Assembly (NCBI GenBank): GCA_029216955.1
Contig: JANAVB010033217.1
Coordinates: 2,672,647 to 2,736,646, forward strand
Direction: 5' to 3'
Length of the DNA: 64,000 nucleotides
Source of the DNA: Iris pallida
Lineage: Eukaryota > Streptophyta > Magnoliopsida > Asparagales > Iridaceae
The notes beneath the pieces are model-generated. The model was not told where the DNA came from and searched no databases. It saw nothing but the letters and a program-made list of their open reading frames with translations. Position 1 is the stretch's first letter; each line of letters starts with the position of its first letter. Shown piece by piece: positions 1 through 12,437 of this stretch. A program made the translations under genes and the position numbers.

Positions 1-928
1 TTGTGTCAGACCGAGATACCCGCTTTACATCATATTTCTGGAAGAGCTTACATCATAGTCTGGGTACCAAGTTAAGATTTAGCACGGCTTACCATCCGCA
101 GACGGACGGGCAATCAGAGAGGATAATTCAGACTTTGGAAGAATTGTTACGAGCTTACACTCTAGATTTTGGAGGATCTTGGAAAAGCCACCTGCACTTA
201 GTTGAGTTCTCATACAACAACAGCTATCAAGCCAGTATCCAGACGGCGCCATTCGAAGCACTATATGGTAAGAAGTGTAGATCGCCACTAGCATGGGATG
301 ATATCGGGGAAAAAAAGATGCTAGGCCCGAAAATGATTATCCAGACGGTTGAAGTGATTAAGGGAATTAGAGAGCGACTTCGTGTTGCGCAGGATCGGCA
401 TCGTCATTGGGCGGACCAGCATCGTAGGCCGCTAGAGTTTTCTGTTGGGGACCACGTGTTCTTGCGGATCTCACCTACCCGTGGGGTCATTAGATTTGGC
501 ATTCGCGGGAAGTTGAGTCCACGATACGTAGGCCCATTTGTTATTCTTGATAGGGTAGGCGATGTTGCTTATCGTTTGTCCTTCCACCTTCGTTACGAGA
601 GGTGCATGACGTGTTTCATGTATCTCAATTGCGAAGGTATGTATCGGACCCCAGCCATATCCTCGATCATTCAGAACTGGTTGTTGGTACCAACCTGTCT
701 TACGAGGAGCAGCCTGTGTCCATCTTGGACCGAAGAGAGAAGATACTCAAGAACCGGACAATTAACCTTGTCCGGGTTGCTTGGGGTCATCACTCTTTGG
801 AAGAGTCAACGTGGGAACGTGAGGATGATATCCGATCACGGTATCCACATCTGTTTGACTCACAAGGTATATCTTTTTCTGTGTACCTTGATTGTCTTGA
901 TTCCTCATGCTTATCACCGTATGGGTAG
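1..928 (+). pseudogene. Unit A: integrase core (partial) and chromodomain-like C terminus
   Basis: The window opens inside the integrase core at SDRDTRF (second catalytic Asp), followed by TDGQSERIIQTLE with the catalytic Glu. Next come the [21 protein letters not shown] segment (GPF/Y-like) and a chromodomain-like tail ([19 protein letters not shown]) ending in RYPHLF. One T is missing near position 580 compared with unit C (tccttcc versus tcctttcc). This shifts the frame between the GPF/Y region and the tail, so the tail is read in a different frame from about 602. Integrase would insert element cDNA; the chromodomain-like tail is thought to guide it to chromatin. Unit A shares diagnostic bases with unit D rather than with B or C. 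Confidence 0.85.
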
Positions 929-1082
929 AATTGCTTAATATCGTAGATTGTTAAGTATAGATATGTTACTTGTTAAGGACATTGTAAAATGATTGCTTCA
1001 TTTAATTGCTCGTACTTAGATTAGTTTAGCCCCGATGTTTCTATCCTGCTTGGATTTGAAATTCCGAGGATGAAATTTTTCT

Positions 1083-1096
1083 AAGGAGGGTAGAGA
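1083..1096 (+). other. Polypurine tract before LTR1
   Basis: The purine-rich run AAGGAGGGTAGAGA lies directly upstream of the LTR start TGTCACTCCCC. This is the expected plus-strand priming site. The same tract precedes LTR2, LTR3 and LTR4. Confidence 0.8.
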
Positions 1097-1402
1097 TGTC
1101 ACTCCCCGTTCCCAGAATGTGTATTTTTATACATGTACAACTCATGTATATTTATTTAATATTTATCATGTATTATCCTGTATTTAAATTCCTTTAATTT
1201 CTTGTTAATCAATTAATCTGCTCTTTAAATTTTTATGTTAATTTATTTCCTGCAATTATATTTATGCAATTTTATTTCTGCACTTTAATTCCTGCTTTTA
1301 TTCCCTGCTTTAGCTAGGCTTTGGGTTCGGGTTGGCTTTGGTTGGATCCCCTACAACCCGATCCATTGGACCCGGCCCAACTCCCACCTACCACCCCTTT
1401 TC

Positions 1403-1410
1403 TATTTAAA
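1403..1410 (+). promoter_or_regulatory. TATA-like box in LTR1
   Basis: TATTTAAA follows a C-rich stretch and is followed by a CT-rich leader, as expected for an LTR core promoter. The same box occurs in LTR2 (9652), LTR3 (17938) and LTR4 (26268). Promoter use is inferred. Confidence 0.55.
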
Positions 1411-1899
1411 GTTTACATCTCTTTCTCTCTCCTCATAAACTCACATTCTCACCATTACTCCTCTTCTTCTTCTTAATTACTCTCTCCACCTACCAAACCG
1501 TAGGCAAGTACAACTTGCTCCCCATGAGAACCCATGTTTTTGTAGTTCATTTATCTTTCTCGCAAGATCCTAAGAAAGTTTAGAACTTGGCATTTTTATT
1601 TCGAAGTCTTAATTTTTGTAGATCTAGAAATAGTTATTTTCGGAGTTTGGTGGTTTTGATCTATCAAACTTCTTTGTTTGCAAGTTTTGATGGTTCTATG
1701 TTGTAGAGAGTTTTATTCTACCCAATTTTGACCTTTGGAAAGTTGGCTTTGGACTTGTTTGGACCAAGTTATGGACTTTTGAAGCTTTGGGGTGCAACCA
1801 TGGAGTTCTTGCTGTTTGAAGAAGACAGTGAGCAGTGTATGCTAGCTTTTTAGCTTGCGTCACTGAGCTGTGCGCGCTCTTTAGCGCAGCGCAGTATGG

Positions 1900-2440
1900 A
1901 GTCCATACACTACCTTTTTAGGTAGCGTGTGTCTTGCATACACTACCTTTTGGAAGCGTATGTCGTATGGAGTTCATACGCTACCTTTTGGGAGCGTATG
2001 ACTTGCATACGCTGACTTGAAAGGTCAGGAGTCGTATGGAGTCCATACGCAGCCTTTTGGGAGCGTATGACTTGCATACGCTGACTTGAATGGTCAGGAG
2101 TCGTATGGAGTTCATACGCTACCTTTTGGGAGCGTATGACTTGCATACGCTGACTTGAATGGTCAGGAGTCGTATGGAGTCCATACGTTGCCTTTTGGGA
2201 GCGTATGACTTGCATACGCTGACTTGAATGGTCAGGAGTCGTATGGAGTCCATACGCTGCCTTTTGGGAGCGTATGACTTGCATACGCTCACTTGGATAG
2301 TGAGGAGTCGTATGGGGTTCATACGCTGCCTTTTTGGAGCGTATGTCTTGCATACGCTCACTTGGGTGACTAGGGGTCGTATGGAGTTCATACGCTAGCT
2401 TGACCTGAGCGTAGCATGACCTGAGCGTACGCTGACATGA
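1900..2440 (+). repeat. 69-bp hairpin-rich tandem repeat in LTR1
   Basis: About six units of 69 bp. Each unit contains a near-perfect palindrome (arms CGTATGGA and TCCATACG around one base), a second inverted repeat (arms AGCGTATG and CATACGCT around ACTTG), and a smaller one (CTGAC and GTCAG). Because 69 is a multiple of three, the repeat also gives long spurious open frames on the minus strand. Confidence 0.9.
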
Positions 2441-4226
2441 GCGTAGGCTGACATGAGAGTAGCCTATTTACCCTGGATCTTCTATAGTCCTGTATATTGA
2501 TATCTTATTGATATTTAACGTCCATTTTATATCCTTACGCCTTTTGACATAAACTCGATAAATCATGATATGATAATATTGTTAATATCAATTGTTATGT
2601 GGAATGTGCCTTGTGTCCCGATTGATTTTTTTTGGGATACCCAGTATGACTGGGACTTGACCATGAGAGTTATAGACTCGACCCCCTTTTAATGCTAATT
2701 GACTTTCATGCCTTGTCACCATTGATAATAATGGTTATCTTGACTAAATTGATCATGCGTTCCTAGTCGGAACTAAGAGACTGGCTAGTCGTCTTATTAA
2801 ATTAAATAAATGAGACACGTTCATGTTATGAACTATTGTAATCGACTGGCTGATTCCGAATATTGACATACATGCACATGCATGCTTCAATCTATTTATT
2901 TATTTATTTACTTATTTATTTTCTACAAAAGAAGCATGTGTACTTTATGGTCAAGGCATGATTACCGTGGTTAGATTTGATTGTTGCATTACGCTATGTA
3001 AGACCTGCAACCTAACCGCACTGGTATAGTTGTAAAGTTGTGTATATCGTACCTCGTACGAAAGTACTCATTTGAATGACCATGATCCACGGCATAGGAT
3101 TTCACTCAACGTAGGGACTATTAAGTTAAATAAAATAATGATTGCATGGAGATAATGGATTCCCGAGTTCTTACATGGCAGCCCCTTGGGACAAGTAGTA
3201 CCCGACGGGCCAGCTGGTTCCCACAGATACTGTAAACCTGCCACACGGGCAGGGAACAGTATCTGCTTATATTATTATTGTATATTGTATATTAATGACG
3301 GGCGTCCCGCTGGGACTCATCTAATTCATGATTGGCGCAATTGATTGACTGGATCGACTAGCCTTGCTCGTACATAGTAAGAACTGAGGAATCCCTAATT
3401 GCATAATTCCAGGACAACTTGGGACTCAAAATAGCAAGCCGTAGGATTTGATTGGCCGTTCAAAATGATTTGTTTGTGCACTGTACCTACTCTGTTACCT
3501 AACTGGGATGATCAGAATATCAGGACATGACGGGCCAACTTCTGTCCTTATTTGGTTGGGAGGTTGGTTCGATGTGTCGTGATGTGATGTGAATCCTAGT
3601 GGAAAGCAGAGATCTATTATATATTTTTCATTACTGGTTTTAGTTCTCATGTCGTGCACCCTTGTGGTACTTGCTATTAGAGGTCTAACCTCTCTGGTTT
3701 TGCATGGCCAGATTTAGAGCCGGTTCCCGAGGACTCAGCTTACTTCTACCTCCAAGATGGTCAACACTAGAGGGATGATCGCAGGAGGACTCGAGTGGGT
3801 TTCTTACTTCCCCGCTCGTTTTGTTATCTACTTTATACCTTGCCGTTTGGCACCGACATGTTAGTCGGATCGTCTTGTACTTACTTTCACAAAATTGTAA
3901 TTAAAGTCAGACTGCAGCTGATAACTATTGTGTATACTTTTGCTACATCAATCTGGCTATGTTTTGTAAAGCCAGATATCAAGAACATTTTGACAGAGCG
4001 TTTGGGACGCCTTACTGCTTTATCTCACATGTTCTCTATTACTGTTTCTTGTTTGAATGATTGAGACAATAGATGTATAATGACCATAGTAAGACTTTTA
4101 TGCAGTATGCACCACCTCGTCTGGTTAGACAACATTGATCGTATTATACGATATTCATCTACCCGTAATACGTAGCTGGCTGAGTCATTCCCCCGCTCTC
4201 CAGTGTTCTGGTTCTGGGGCGTGACA

Positions 4227-4262
4227 AGGTTTTAGTGGTGGCCCATGCAGGTCTGATTTCAG
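4227..4262 (+). other. LTR/internal junction lacking a canonical tRNA-iMet primer-binding site
   Basis: Immediately after the LTR end (GTGACA) the sequence runs AGGTTTTAGTGGTGGCCC. The usual plant chromovirus site, TGGTATCAGAGC a few bases after the LTR, is absent. The same junction follows LTR2 (12438) and LTR3 (20766). Confidence 0.7.
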
Positions 4263-4676
4263 ACTTGTGGGGTATTTTGATTTATAGGATGTCTCAATCA
4301 CACATGTTTCCCTTTGATCTCATTGATTCGTTACTCTCAACTCTAGCTTGACATTCCAATATCCTTTGACTTCGTTGATCCTTCATGTCCGGTCGTTTGA
4401 TTGTTCTCTTGTCCCTTTTCTTAGGGGTACCTCGTCCGCACCTGTCAGAGCTGGGCAGCCACAACATGGACAGCAACATGGACAACCTGACCCTGTTGGT
4501 CAACAACAAGGGCCGGTACTAACTCAAGAGGCCACCCAGGAAGAAGTGATAGTGGAACCAGCGGCTGGGTCGCAGTATCCGGATGTTCCACCACCACCGA
4601 CAGTTCTACCTACCCAAGTAGACACACCAGCCCTTCTGGAGATCATGAGAGGAATGATGCTACTCAGCAACATCAG

Positions 4677-5528
4677 ATGTTGGCCCAGCAATGCATGCAC
4701 ACTCAGCTACAAGAGCAGAATGTGCTACTCAACCAAGGATTGCAGACAGCATTGGAAAGAGGGGTAAGGCCAGATTCAGGAGCATCAGCCAAGTTTTGCA
4801 AGTACAACCCTCGCCGATTCGAGGGCACGGAGGATGCCATCTCAGCAGATGCATGGCTTAAGGATATGGAGGCTATTCTGACCGCAGCTAAGGTGCCGGC
4901 AGAAGAACGTGTGGATCTAGTAAAGTTGTTACTCCAGGATCTCGCACGTGACTGGTGGGAATCAGAGAAAGTAGGTATCAGACGTCCTATTGCTTGGGAC
5001 GATTTCACCGTAAGATTCAAGACCAAGTACTATAGAGTTGTGGCACAGTTTGAGCTACAACAGAAGTTTATCAGCCTCAGGCAGGCTGGCAAGACGGTAG
5101 ATGCTTACGCAGCGAAGTTCTGCAGATTGAGTAGGTTTGCCCCAGAGATGGTAGCAACGGAGCGCCAGAGGGCTATGAGGTTTCAGCAAGGGTTTCATCT
5201 TGAGCTCTTACAATTGATAGAGGGGCACAATTACCAGACTTTTGATGAGATATTGACGGCAATTCAAAGGCATGAAATCACCATTCAGAGGCTTGCGGTG
5301 AGGACTGGGGGTCAGAAGAGATCCCACTGTCAGATTGAAGGAGGAGGGGGAGCAGCGCCCCGAACAACAGCACCATCCACTGGCATTCGTATCCACGATG
5401 TGGCGATACGAGGACCGGCACCACCACCCAGGCAGCAGCAACAACAACAGAGGAAGAACCAGCAACCCCCGGCGGGCTGCACTTATTGTGGGAAGATGGG
5501 CACACTAGAGATGTGTGTCGGACATTGA
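4677..5528 (+). CDS. Unit B: Gag fragment (capsid region to first zinc knuckle)
   Basis: Open frame of 283 aa covering the capsid-like region ([20 protein letters not shown], then [10 protein letters not shown]) and a Q-rich stretch, ending just inside the first CCHC knuckle (Cys from nucleotide 5478). One G is missing at about 5495 (gaagatgggcac versus gaagatggggcac in unit D), which throws the rest of Gag-Pol out of frame. A Q/P-rich N-terminal part (about 4426-4660) is in another frame; the same offset occurs in units C and D. Gag would form the particle packaging element RNA. Confidence 0.8.
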   Translation: MLAQQCMHTQLQEQNVLLNQGLQTALERGVRPDSGASAKFCKYNPRRFEGTEDAISADAWLKDMEAILTAAKVPAEERVDLVKLLLQDLARDWWESEKVGIRRPIAWDDFTVRFKTKYYRVVAQFELQQKFISLRQAGKTVDAYAAKFCRLSRFAPEMVATERQRAMRFQQGFHLELLQLIEGHNYQTFDEILTAIQRHEITIQRLAVRTGGQKRSHCQIEGGGGAAPRTTAPSTGIRIHDVAIRGPAPPPRQQQQQQRKNQQPPAGCTYCGKMGTLEMCVGH

Positions 5529-7033
5529 ATGGACTATGTCTGATATGTGGAAATCCAGACCATCGGGTTACCACATGTCCCATGAATTCGAGGTCAGGAG
5601 GACCAGTGCAGCAGTTTCCTGCTCTGCCAGCACCAGGGGCAGGGCAGTATCGAGGACCAGCAATGGCAGTGAGACCATTGGCCCAGCGTCCGTTAATGCC
5701 GCAGGCTCAGATGTTTCGGCAGCAGGGACCGCCGATGCAGCAACACCAGCATAGACCACCCCAGCATCATCAAGGCAGGGGACAGCAGCAGCACCAGGCT
5801 AGGCCACAGCATGGGAACCAGCAAGGAGGTCGAGGACAGGCATTCACACTGTCCTTGGAGGAGGCATTAGCATCAGGAGATGTTGTGGCAGGTAACATTC
5901 TCGTCGCCTCATATCCCGCAGTAGCATTGTTTGATTCGGGAGCATCACACTCATTTATATCTGCACAATTTGCGACACGGCTAGGAATGGAGTTCGAGGC
6001 ATTGCCAGGGAGGTTGAATATACTCACTGGTAATGGGCTCGTAGGAGTTAGTAGAGTTATTCTAGCGTGTAGTGTTGTAGTTTGCGGGCATTCCTTACCC
6101 GCCCAGTTGATAGAATTTCCTGTTGGAAATTTCGACGTTATCTTAGGCATGGACTGGCTGAAAGACAGTCATGCGATAATAGATTGTCGTAGCAGGAGTG
6201 TATCTTTCGATATTCCAGGCATGAAGAGATTCACCTTAGTCAGATCAGAGGCAACTCAGCAAGAGCAGGGAGTAATAACAGCAATAGAAGAAGTTCAGGT
6301 TCCGAAGGTAGTTGAAGAATTTCTAGACGTATTTCCCGAAGAACTTCCAGGTCTACCCCCGGTTAGAGATATTGAGTTCAGTATAGAATTGGCACCTGGG
6401 ACTAAACCGATATCAGATCGGGTTTACAGAATGGCGGATTTGGAGCAGGCCAAGGTATATCAGCATATAGAGGAATTGAAGGAGAAAAAGTTCATCCAAG
6501 CTAGCATATCGCCATGGGCAGCACCAGTGGTACTTGTGGGGAAGAAGGATGGATCATCCAGATTGTGTATCGACTACAGGAAGCTTAACGCGGCAACAGT
6601 AAAGAACAAGTATCCATTACCAAGGATCGACGACTTATTTGATCAGTTGAGCAGGGCTAGAGTTTTCTCCAAGATAGATCTTCGTTCAGGGTACCATCAA
6701 GTGAGGGTTCGAAAGGAAGACATTCCCAAGACAGCATTCAGGTCGAAGTATGGACATTATGAATTCTTAGTAATGCCGTTTGGTTTGACCAATGCTCCAG
6801 CTATATTCATGGATTTGATGAACCGTATCTTTATGCCGTACTTAGATCAGTTTGTCATGGTGTTTCTCGACGACATTCTTGTATACTCTGCTAGTGAAGA
6901 GGAGCATGAAGACCACCTCAGGAAAGTGTTGCAGGTTCTAAGAGAGAACCAGTTGTATGCCAAGCTCAGCAAGTGTGAGTTCTGGACGGACATTTCATTT
7001 TGGGTCAGTATCGGAGTAGTAGGTTCCAAGTAG
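5486..7033 (+). CDS. Unit B: zinc knuckle, protease and reverse transcriptase fragment
   Basis: Reading resumes after the frameshift near 5495. It contains the second knuckle ([14 protein letters not shown]), a PQ-rich linker, an aspartic protease with [11 protein letters not shown], and RT with the [11 protein letters not shown] and [10 protein letters not shown] motifs. The frame is lost just after SKCEFWTD, where several bases are missing near 6990 compared with units C and D. The first few residues of this open frame are an out-of-frame extension, not a real start. Confidence 0.8.
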   Translation: MWEDGHTRDVCRTLNGLCLICGNPDHRVTTCPMNSRSGGPVQQFPALPAPGAGQYRGPAMAVRPLAQRPLMPQAQMFRQQGPPMQQHQHRPPQHHQGRGQQQHQARPQHGNQQGGRGQAFTLSLEEALASGDVVAGNILVASYPAVALFDSGASHSFISAQFATRLGMEFEALPGRLNILTGNGLVGVSRVILACSVVVCGHSLPAQLIEFPVGNFDVILGMDWLKDSHAIIDCRSRSVSFDIPGMKRFTLVRSEATQQEQGVITAIEEVQVPKVVEEFLDVFPEELPGLPPVRDIEFSIELAPGTKPISDRVYRMADLEQAKVYQHIEELKEKKFIQASISPWAAPVVLVGKKDGSSRLCIDYRKLNAATVKNKYPLPRIDDLFDQLSRARVFSKIDLRSGYHQVRVRKEDIPKTAFRSKYGHYEFLVMPFGLTNAPAIFMDLMNRIFMPYLDQFVMVFLDDILVYSASEEEHEDHLRKVLQVLRENQLYAKLSKCEFWTDISFWVSIGVVGSK

Positions 7034-9143
7034 AAGCAGTAGAGGCTGGCAGTACCGAGTTGAGTTAGGATTGGCAGGATATTACAGAAGGTTTGTGTCA
7101 GACTTTGCAAGGCTTTCAGCACCCATGACTCGCTTGACCCGGAAGGATGTGCCATTTGTTTGGTCGACAGAATGTCAGGCATCATTGAGAATCTGAAGCA
7201 GAAGTTGATATCAGCGCCTATCCTTACATTACCAGTTGGGCCCGGAGGTTTTACTGTATATTGTGATGCGTCAGGTAAAGGACTTGGATGTGTCCTCATG
7301 CAGCACGAAAGGTGATAGCATATGCATCTAGGCAGCTTCGAGACCACGAGAAGAATTATCCAACTCATGATTTAGAGTTGGCGGCAGTAGTATTTGCTTT
7401 GAAGCTATGGAGGCATTACTTATATGGTGACCGAGTAGACATGTACACAGACCCAAAAGTCTGAAGTACATCTTTACTCAGAAGGAGCTGAACATGAGGC
7501 AGAGAAGATGGCTAGAGCTGATCAAGGATTATGACGTGGAGCTTCAGTATCATCCAAGCAAGGCGAATGTAGTAGCAGACGCTCTCAGCAGAAGAGGCGG
7601 CGCATTTATGTTGACAACGCAGAAGCACATCTTAGAAGAACTTCAGGAGATGGGCATTGAAGTTATACTTCCTAGTGATGTAGGAATTCTGGCGAGTCTA
7701 CAAGTTCAATCCGACTTGGTAGCAGGATCAAGGCGGCCCAGCACAAGACCCAAGGATTCAGAAGCTTAGGACAGAATGTGAGTCAGGGCTCAGGAAGGAG
7801 ATGCAAATTCACGAAGATGGTACGCTTAGGTTTGGATCACGTCTATGTGTGCCTAGTGGAGATATTAGACAGGAAGTTATGATAGAAGCTCACAGTTCCC
7901 AGTATTCTATACATCCTGGAGGGACCAAGATGTACCAAGATATCAACAACACTTCTGGTGGAACGGAATGAAGAAGAAGATAGCTAGGTTTGTTTTCCGT
8001 TGCTTGATATGTCAGCAGGTAAAGGCAGAACAGCAGAGGCCAGCTGGATTATTGCAACCGCTTCCCATCCCGGAATGGAAATGGTAGCATATTACAATGG
8101 ACTTTGTGACCGGTTTACCGAGATCACCAAGTGGTAAAGATGCTATTTGGGTGATAGTAGATCGGCTTACAAAGGTGGCACATTTTTTCCTTTCAGAGTA
8201 GGGCAATCTACAGAAAAGTTGGCAGAGTTGTATATACAGCAGATAGTCAGGCAGCATGGAGTCCTGTCAGTATTGTGTCAGACCGAGATACCGCTTTACA
8301 TCATATTTCTGGAAGAGCTTACATCATAGTCGGGTACCAAGTTAAGATTTAGCACGGCTTACCATCCGCAGACGGACGGGCAATCAGAGAGGATAATTCA
8401 GACTTTGGAAGATATGTTACGAGCTTACACTCTAGATTTTGGAGGATCTTGGAAAAGCCACCTGCACTTAGTTGAGTTCTCATACAACAACAGTTATCAA
8501 GCCAGTATCCAGACGGCGCCATTCGAAGCACTATATGGTAAGAAGTGTAGATCGCCACTAGCATGGGATGATATCGGGGAAAGAAAGATACTAGGCCCAA
8601 AATGATTATCCAGACGGTTGAAGTGATTAAGGGAATTAGAGAGCGACTTCGTGTTGCGCAGGATCGGCATCGTCATTGGGCGGACCAGCATCGTAGGCCG
8701 CTAAGTTTCTGTTGGGACCACGTGTTCTTGCGGATCTCACCTACCCGTGGGGTCATAGATTTGGCGTTCGCGGGAAGTTGAGTCCACGATACGTAGGCCC
8801 ATTTGTTATTCTTGATAGGGTAGGCGATGTTGCTTATCGTTTGTCCCTTCCACCTTCGTTACGAGAGGTGCATGACGTGTTTCATGTATCTCAATTGCGA
8901 AGGTATGTATCGGACCCCAGCCATATCCTCGATCATTCAGAACTGGTTGTTGGTACCAACCTTTCTTACGAGGAGCAGCCTGTGTCCATCTTGGACGAAG
9001 AGAGAAGATACTCAAGAACGACAATTAACCTTGTCCGGGTTGCTTGGGGTCATCACTCTTTGGGAGAGTCAACGTGGGAACGTGAGGATGATATCCGATC
9101 ACGGTATCCAATCTGTTTGACTCACAAGGTAATTTTTCTGTGA
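7034..9143 (+). pseudogene. Unit B: decayed RNase H, integrase and chromodomain region
   Basis: Homologous along its length to 15,260-17,450 of unit C but broken by many one-base losses (for example cacgaaagg versus cacgaaaagg, tatcaacaac versus tatcaaacaac, gataccgc versus gatacccgc). Recognisable pieces include RNase H ([15 protein letters not shown] near 7548), the integrase HHCC region and the chromodomain-like tail near 9040. It shares with unit C a TAG in the IPEWKW segment before the integrase core. The density of one-base gaps is unlike the rest of the array and may reflect consensus quality. Confidence 0.75.
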
Positions 9144-9353
9144 CCTTGATTGTCTTGATTCCTCATGCTTATCACCGTATGGGTAGAATTGCTAATATCG
9201 TAGATTGTTAAGTATAGATATGTTACTTGTTAAGGACATTGTAAAATGATTGCTTCATTTAATTGCTCGTACTTAGATTAGTTTAGCCCCGATGTTTCTA
9301 TCCTGCTTGGATTTGAAATTCCGAGGACAAAATTTTTCTAAGGAGGGTAGAGA

Positions 9354-12300
9354 TGTCACTCCCCGTTCCCAGAATGTGTATTTTAACATGTACAACTCAT
9401 GTGTATTTATTTAATATTTATCATGTATATCCTGTATTTAAATTCTTTAATTTTGTTAATCAATTAATCTGCTCTTTAAATTTTTCATGTTAATTTATTT
9501 CCTGCAATATATTTATGCAATTTTATTTTTGCACTTTAATTCCTGCTTTTATTCCCTGCTTTAGCTAGGCTTTGGGTTCGGGTTGGCTTTGGTTGGATCC
9601 CCTACAACCCGACCCATTGGACCCGGCCCAACTCCACTACCACCCCTTTTCTATTTAAAGCTTACATCTCTTTCCTCTCCTCATAAACTCACATTCTCAC
9701 CATTACTCCTCTTCTCTTCTTAATTACTCTCTCCACCTACCAAACCGTAGGCAAGTACAACTTGCTCCCCATGAGAACCCATTTTTGTAGTTCATTTATC
9801 TTTCTCGCAAGATCCTAAGAAAGTTTAGAACTTGGCATTTTTCATTTCGAAGTCTTAATTTTTGTAGATCTAGAAAAGTTATTTTCGGAGTTTGGTAGTT
9901 TTGATCTATCAAACTTCTTTGTTCGTAAGTTTTGATGGTTCTATGTTGTAGAGAGTTTTATTCTACCCAATTTTGACCTTTGGAAAGTTGGCTTTGGACT
10001 TGTTTGGACCAAGTTATGGACTTTTGAAGCTTTGGGGTGCAACCATGGAGTTCTTGCTGTTTGAAGAAGACAGTGAGCAGTGTATGCTAGCTTTTTAGCT
10101 TGGTCACTGAGCTGTGCGCGCTCTTTAGCGCAGCGCAGTATGGAGTCCATACGCTACCTTTTAGGTAGCGTGTGTCTTGCATACACTACCTTTTGGAAGC
10201 GTATGTCGTATGGAGTTCATACGCTACCTTTTGGGAGCGTATGACTTGCATACGCTGACTTGAAAGGTCAGGAGTCGTATGGAGTCCATACGCCTTTTGG
10301 GAGCGTATGACTTGCATACGCTGACTTGAATGGTCAGGAGTCGTATGGAGTTCATACGCTACCTTTTGGGAGCGTATGACTTGCATACGCTGACTTGAAT
10401 GGTCAGGAGTCGTATGGAGTCCATACGCTGCCTTTTGGGAGCGTATGACTTGCATACGCTGACTTGAATGGTCAGGAGTCGTATGGAGTCCATACGCCGC
10501 CTTTTGGGAGCGTATGACTTGCATACGCTCACTTGGATAGTGAGGAGTCGTATGGGGTTCATACGCTGCCTTTTTGGAGCGTATGTCTTGCATACTCACT
10601 TGGGTGACTAGGGGTCGTATGGAGTTCATACGCTAGCTTGACCTGAGCGTAGCATGACCTGAGCGTACGCTGACATGAGCGTAGGCTGACATGAGAGTAG
10701 CCTATTTACCCTGGATTTCTATAGCCTGTATATTGATATCTTATTGATATTTAACGTCCATTTATATCCTTACGCCTTTGACATAAACTCGATAAATCAT
10801 GATATGATAATATTGTTAATATCAATTGTTATGTGGAATGTGCCTTGTGTCCCGATTGATTTTTTGGGATACCCAGTATGACTGGGACTTGACCATGAGA
10901 GTTATAGACTCGACCCCTTTTAATGCTAATTGACTTTCATGCCTTGTCACCATTGATAATAATGGTTATCTTGACTAAATTGATCATGCGTTCCTAGTCG
11001 GAACTAAGAGACTGGCTAGTCGTCTTATTGAATTAAATAAATGAACACGTTCATGTTATGAACTATTGTAATCGACTGGCTGATCCCGAATATTGACATA
11101 CATGCACATGCAGGCTTCAATCTATTTATTTATTTATTTACTTATTTATTTTCTACAAAAGAAGCATGTGTACTTTATGGTCAAGGCATGATTACCGTGG
11201 TTAGATTTGATTGTTGCATTACGCTATGTAAGACCTGCAACCTAACCGCACTGGTATAGTTGTAAAGTTGTGCATATCGTACCTCGTACGAAAGTACTCA
11301 TTTGAATGACCATGATCCACGGCATGGATTTCACTCACATAGGGACTATTAAGTTAAATAAAATAATGATTGCATGGAGAGAATGGATTCCCGAGTTCTT
11401 ACTGGCAGCCCCTTGGGACAAGTAGTACCCGACGGGCGGCTGGTTCCCACAGATACTGTAAACCTGCCACACGGCAGGGAACAGTATCTGCTTAATTATT
11501 ATGTATATTGTATATTGATGACGGGCGTCCGCTGGGACTCGTCTAATTCATGATTGGCGCAATTGATGACTGGATCGACTAGCCTTGCTCGCCATAGTAA
11601 GAACTGAGGAATCCCTAATTGCATAATTCCAGGACAACTTGGGACTCAAAATAGCAAGCGTAGGATTTGATTGGCCGTTCAAAATGTTGTTTGTGCACTG
11701 TACCTACTCTGTTACCTAACTGGGATGATCAGAATATCAGGACATGACGGGCCAACTTCTGTCCTTATTTGGTTGGGAGGTTGGTTCGAGGTCGTGATGT
11801 GATGTGAATCCTAGTGGAAAGCAGAGATCTATTATTATATTCTCATTACTGGTTTTAGTTCTCATGTCGTGCTCCCTTGTGGTACTTGCTATTAGAGGTC
11901 TAACCTCTCTGGTTTTGCATGGCCAGATTTAGAGCCGGTTCCCGAGGACTCAGCTTACTTCTACCTCCAGATGGTCAACACTAGAGGGATGATCGCAGGA
12001 GGACTCGAGTGGGTTTCTTACTTCCCCGCTCGTTTTGTTATCTACTTTATACCTTGCCGTTTGGCACCGACATGTTAGTCGGATCGTCTTGTACTTACTT
12101 TCACAAAATTGTAATTAAAGTCAGACTGCAGCTGATAACAATTGTGTATACTTTTGCTACATCAATCTGGCTATGTTTTGTAAAGCCAGATATAAAACAT
12201 TTTGACAGAGCGTTTGGGACGCCTTAGCTTTATCTTACATGTTCTCTATTACTGTTTCTTGTTTGAATGATTGAGACAATAGATGTATAATGACCATAGT

Positions 12301-12437
12301 AAGACTTTTATGTAGTATGCACCCCCTCGTCTGGTTAGACAACATTGATCGTATTATACGGTATTCATCTACCCGTAATACGTAGCTGGCTGAGTCATTC
12401 CCCCGCTCTCCAGTGTTTCTGGTTCTGGGGCGTGACA
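9354..12437 (+). repeat. LTR2 of the chromovirus array (3084 bp)
   Basis: Same ends and internal order as LTR1, but 46-50 bp shorter than the other LTRs through many scattered one- and two-base losses. Contains a TATA-like box (9652-9659) and the 69-bp repeat array (about 10,140-10,680). It groups with LTR4 at diagnostic bases. Confidence 0.9.
10140..10680 (+). repeat. 69-bp hairpin-rich tandem repeat in LTR2
   Basis: Same repeat as in LTR1, with small deletions in some units, for example a shortened CATACGC-CTTTTGG join near 10,290. Confidence 0.85.

Larger units (their letters stand above)
1097..4226 (+). repeat. LTR1 of the chromovirus array (3130 bp)
   Basis: Begins TGTCACTCCCC and ends GGGGCGTGACA, a short imperfect terminal inverted repeat. 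It contains a TATA-like box near 1403, a pyrimidine-rich leader, and the 69-bp hairpin repeat array. LTR1 groups with LTR3 at a set of diagnostic bases (see findings). Confidence 0.92.

Noticed and set aside
1943..2391. Minus-strand open frames of 90-136 aa in each LTR
   Set aside because: They arise because the repeat unit is 69 bp, a multiple of three; the peptide is just the repeat translated and there is no sign of a gene.
3795..4064. 89-aa plus-strand frame recurring in every LTR
   Set aside because: Recurs only because the LTR is duplicated; shortened in LTR2 by indels; no domain or promoter context.
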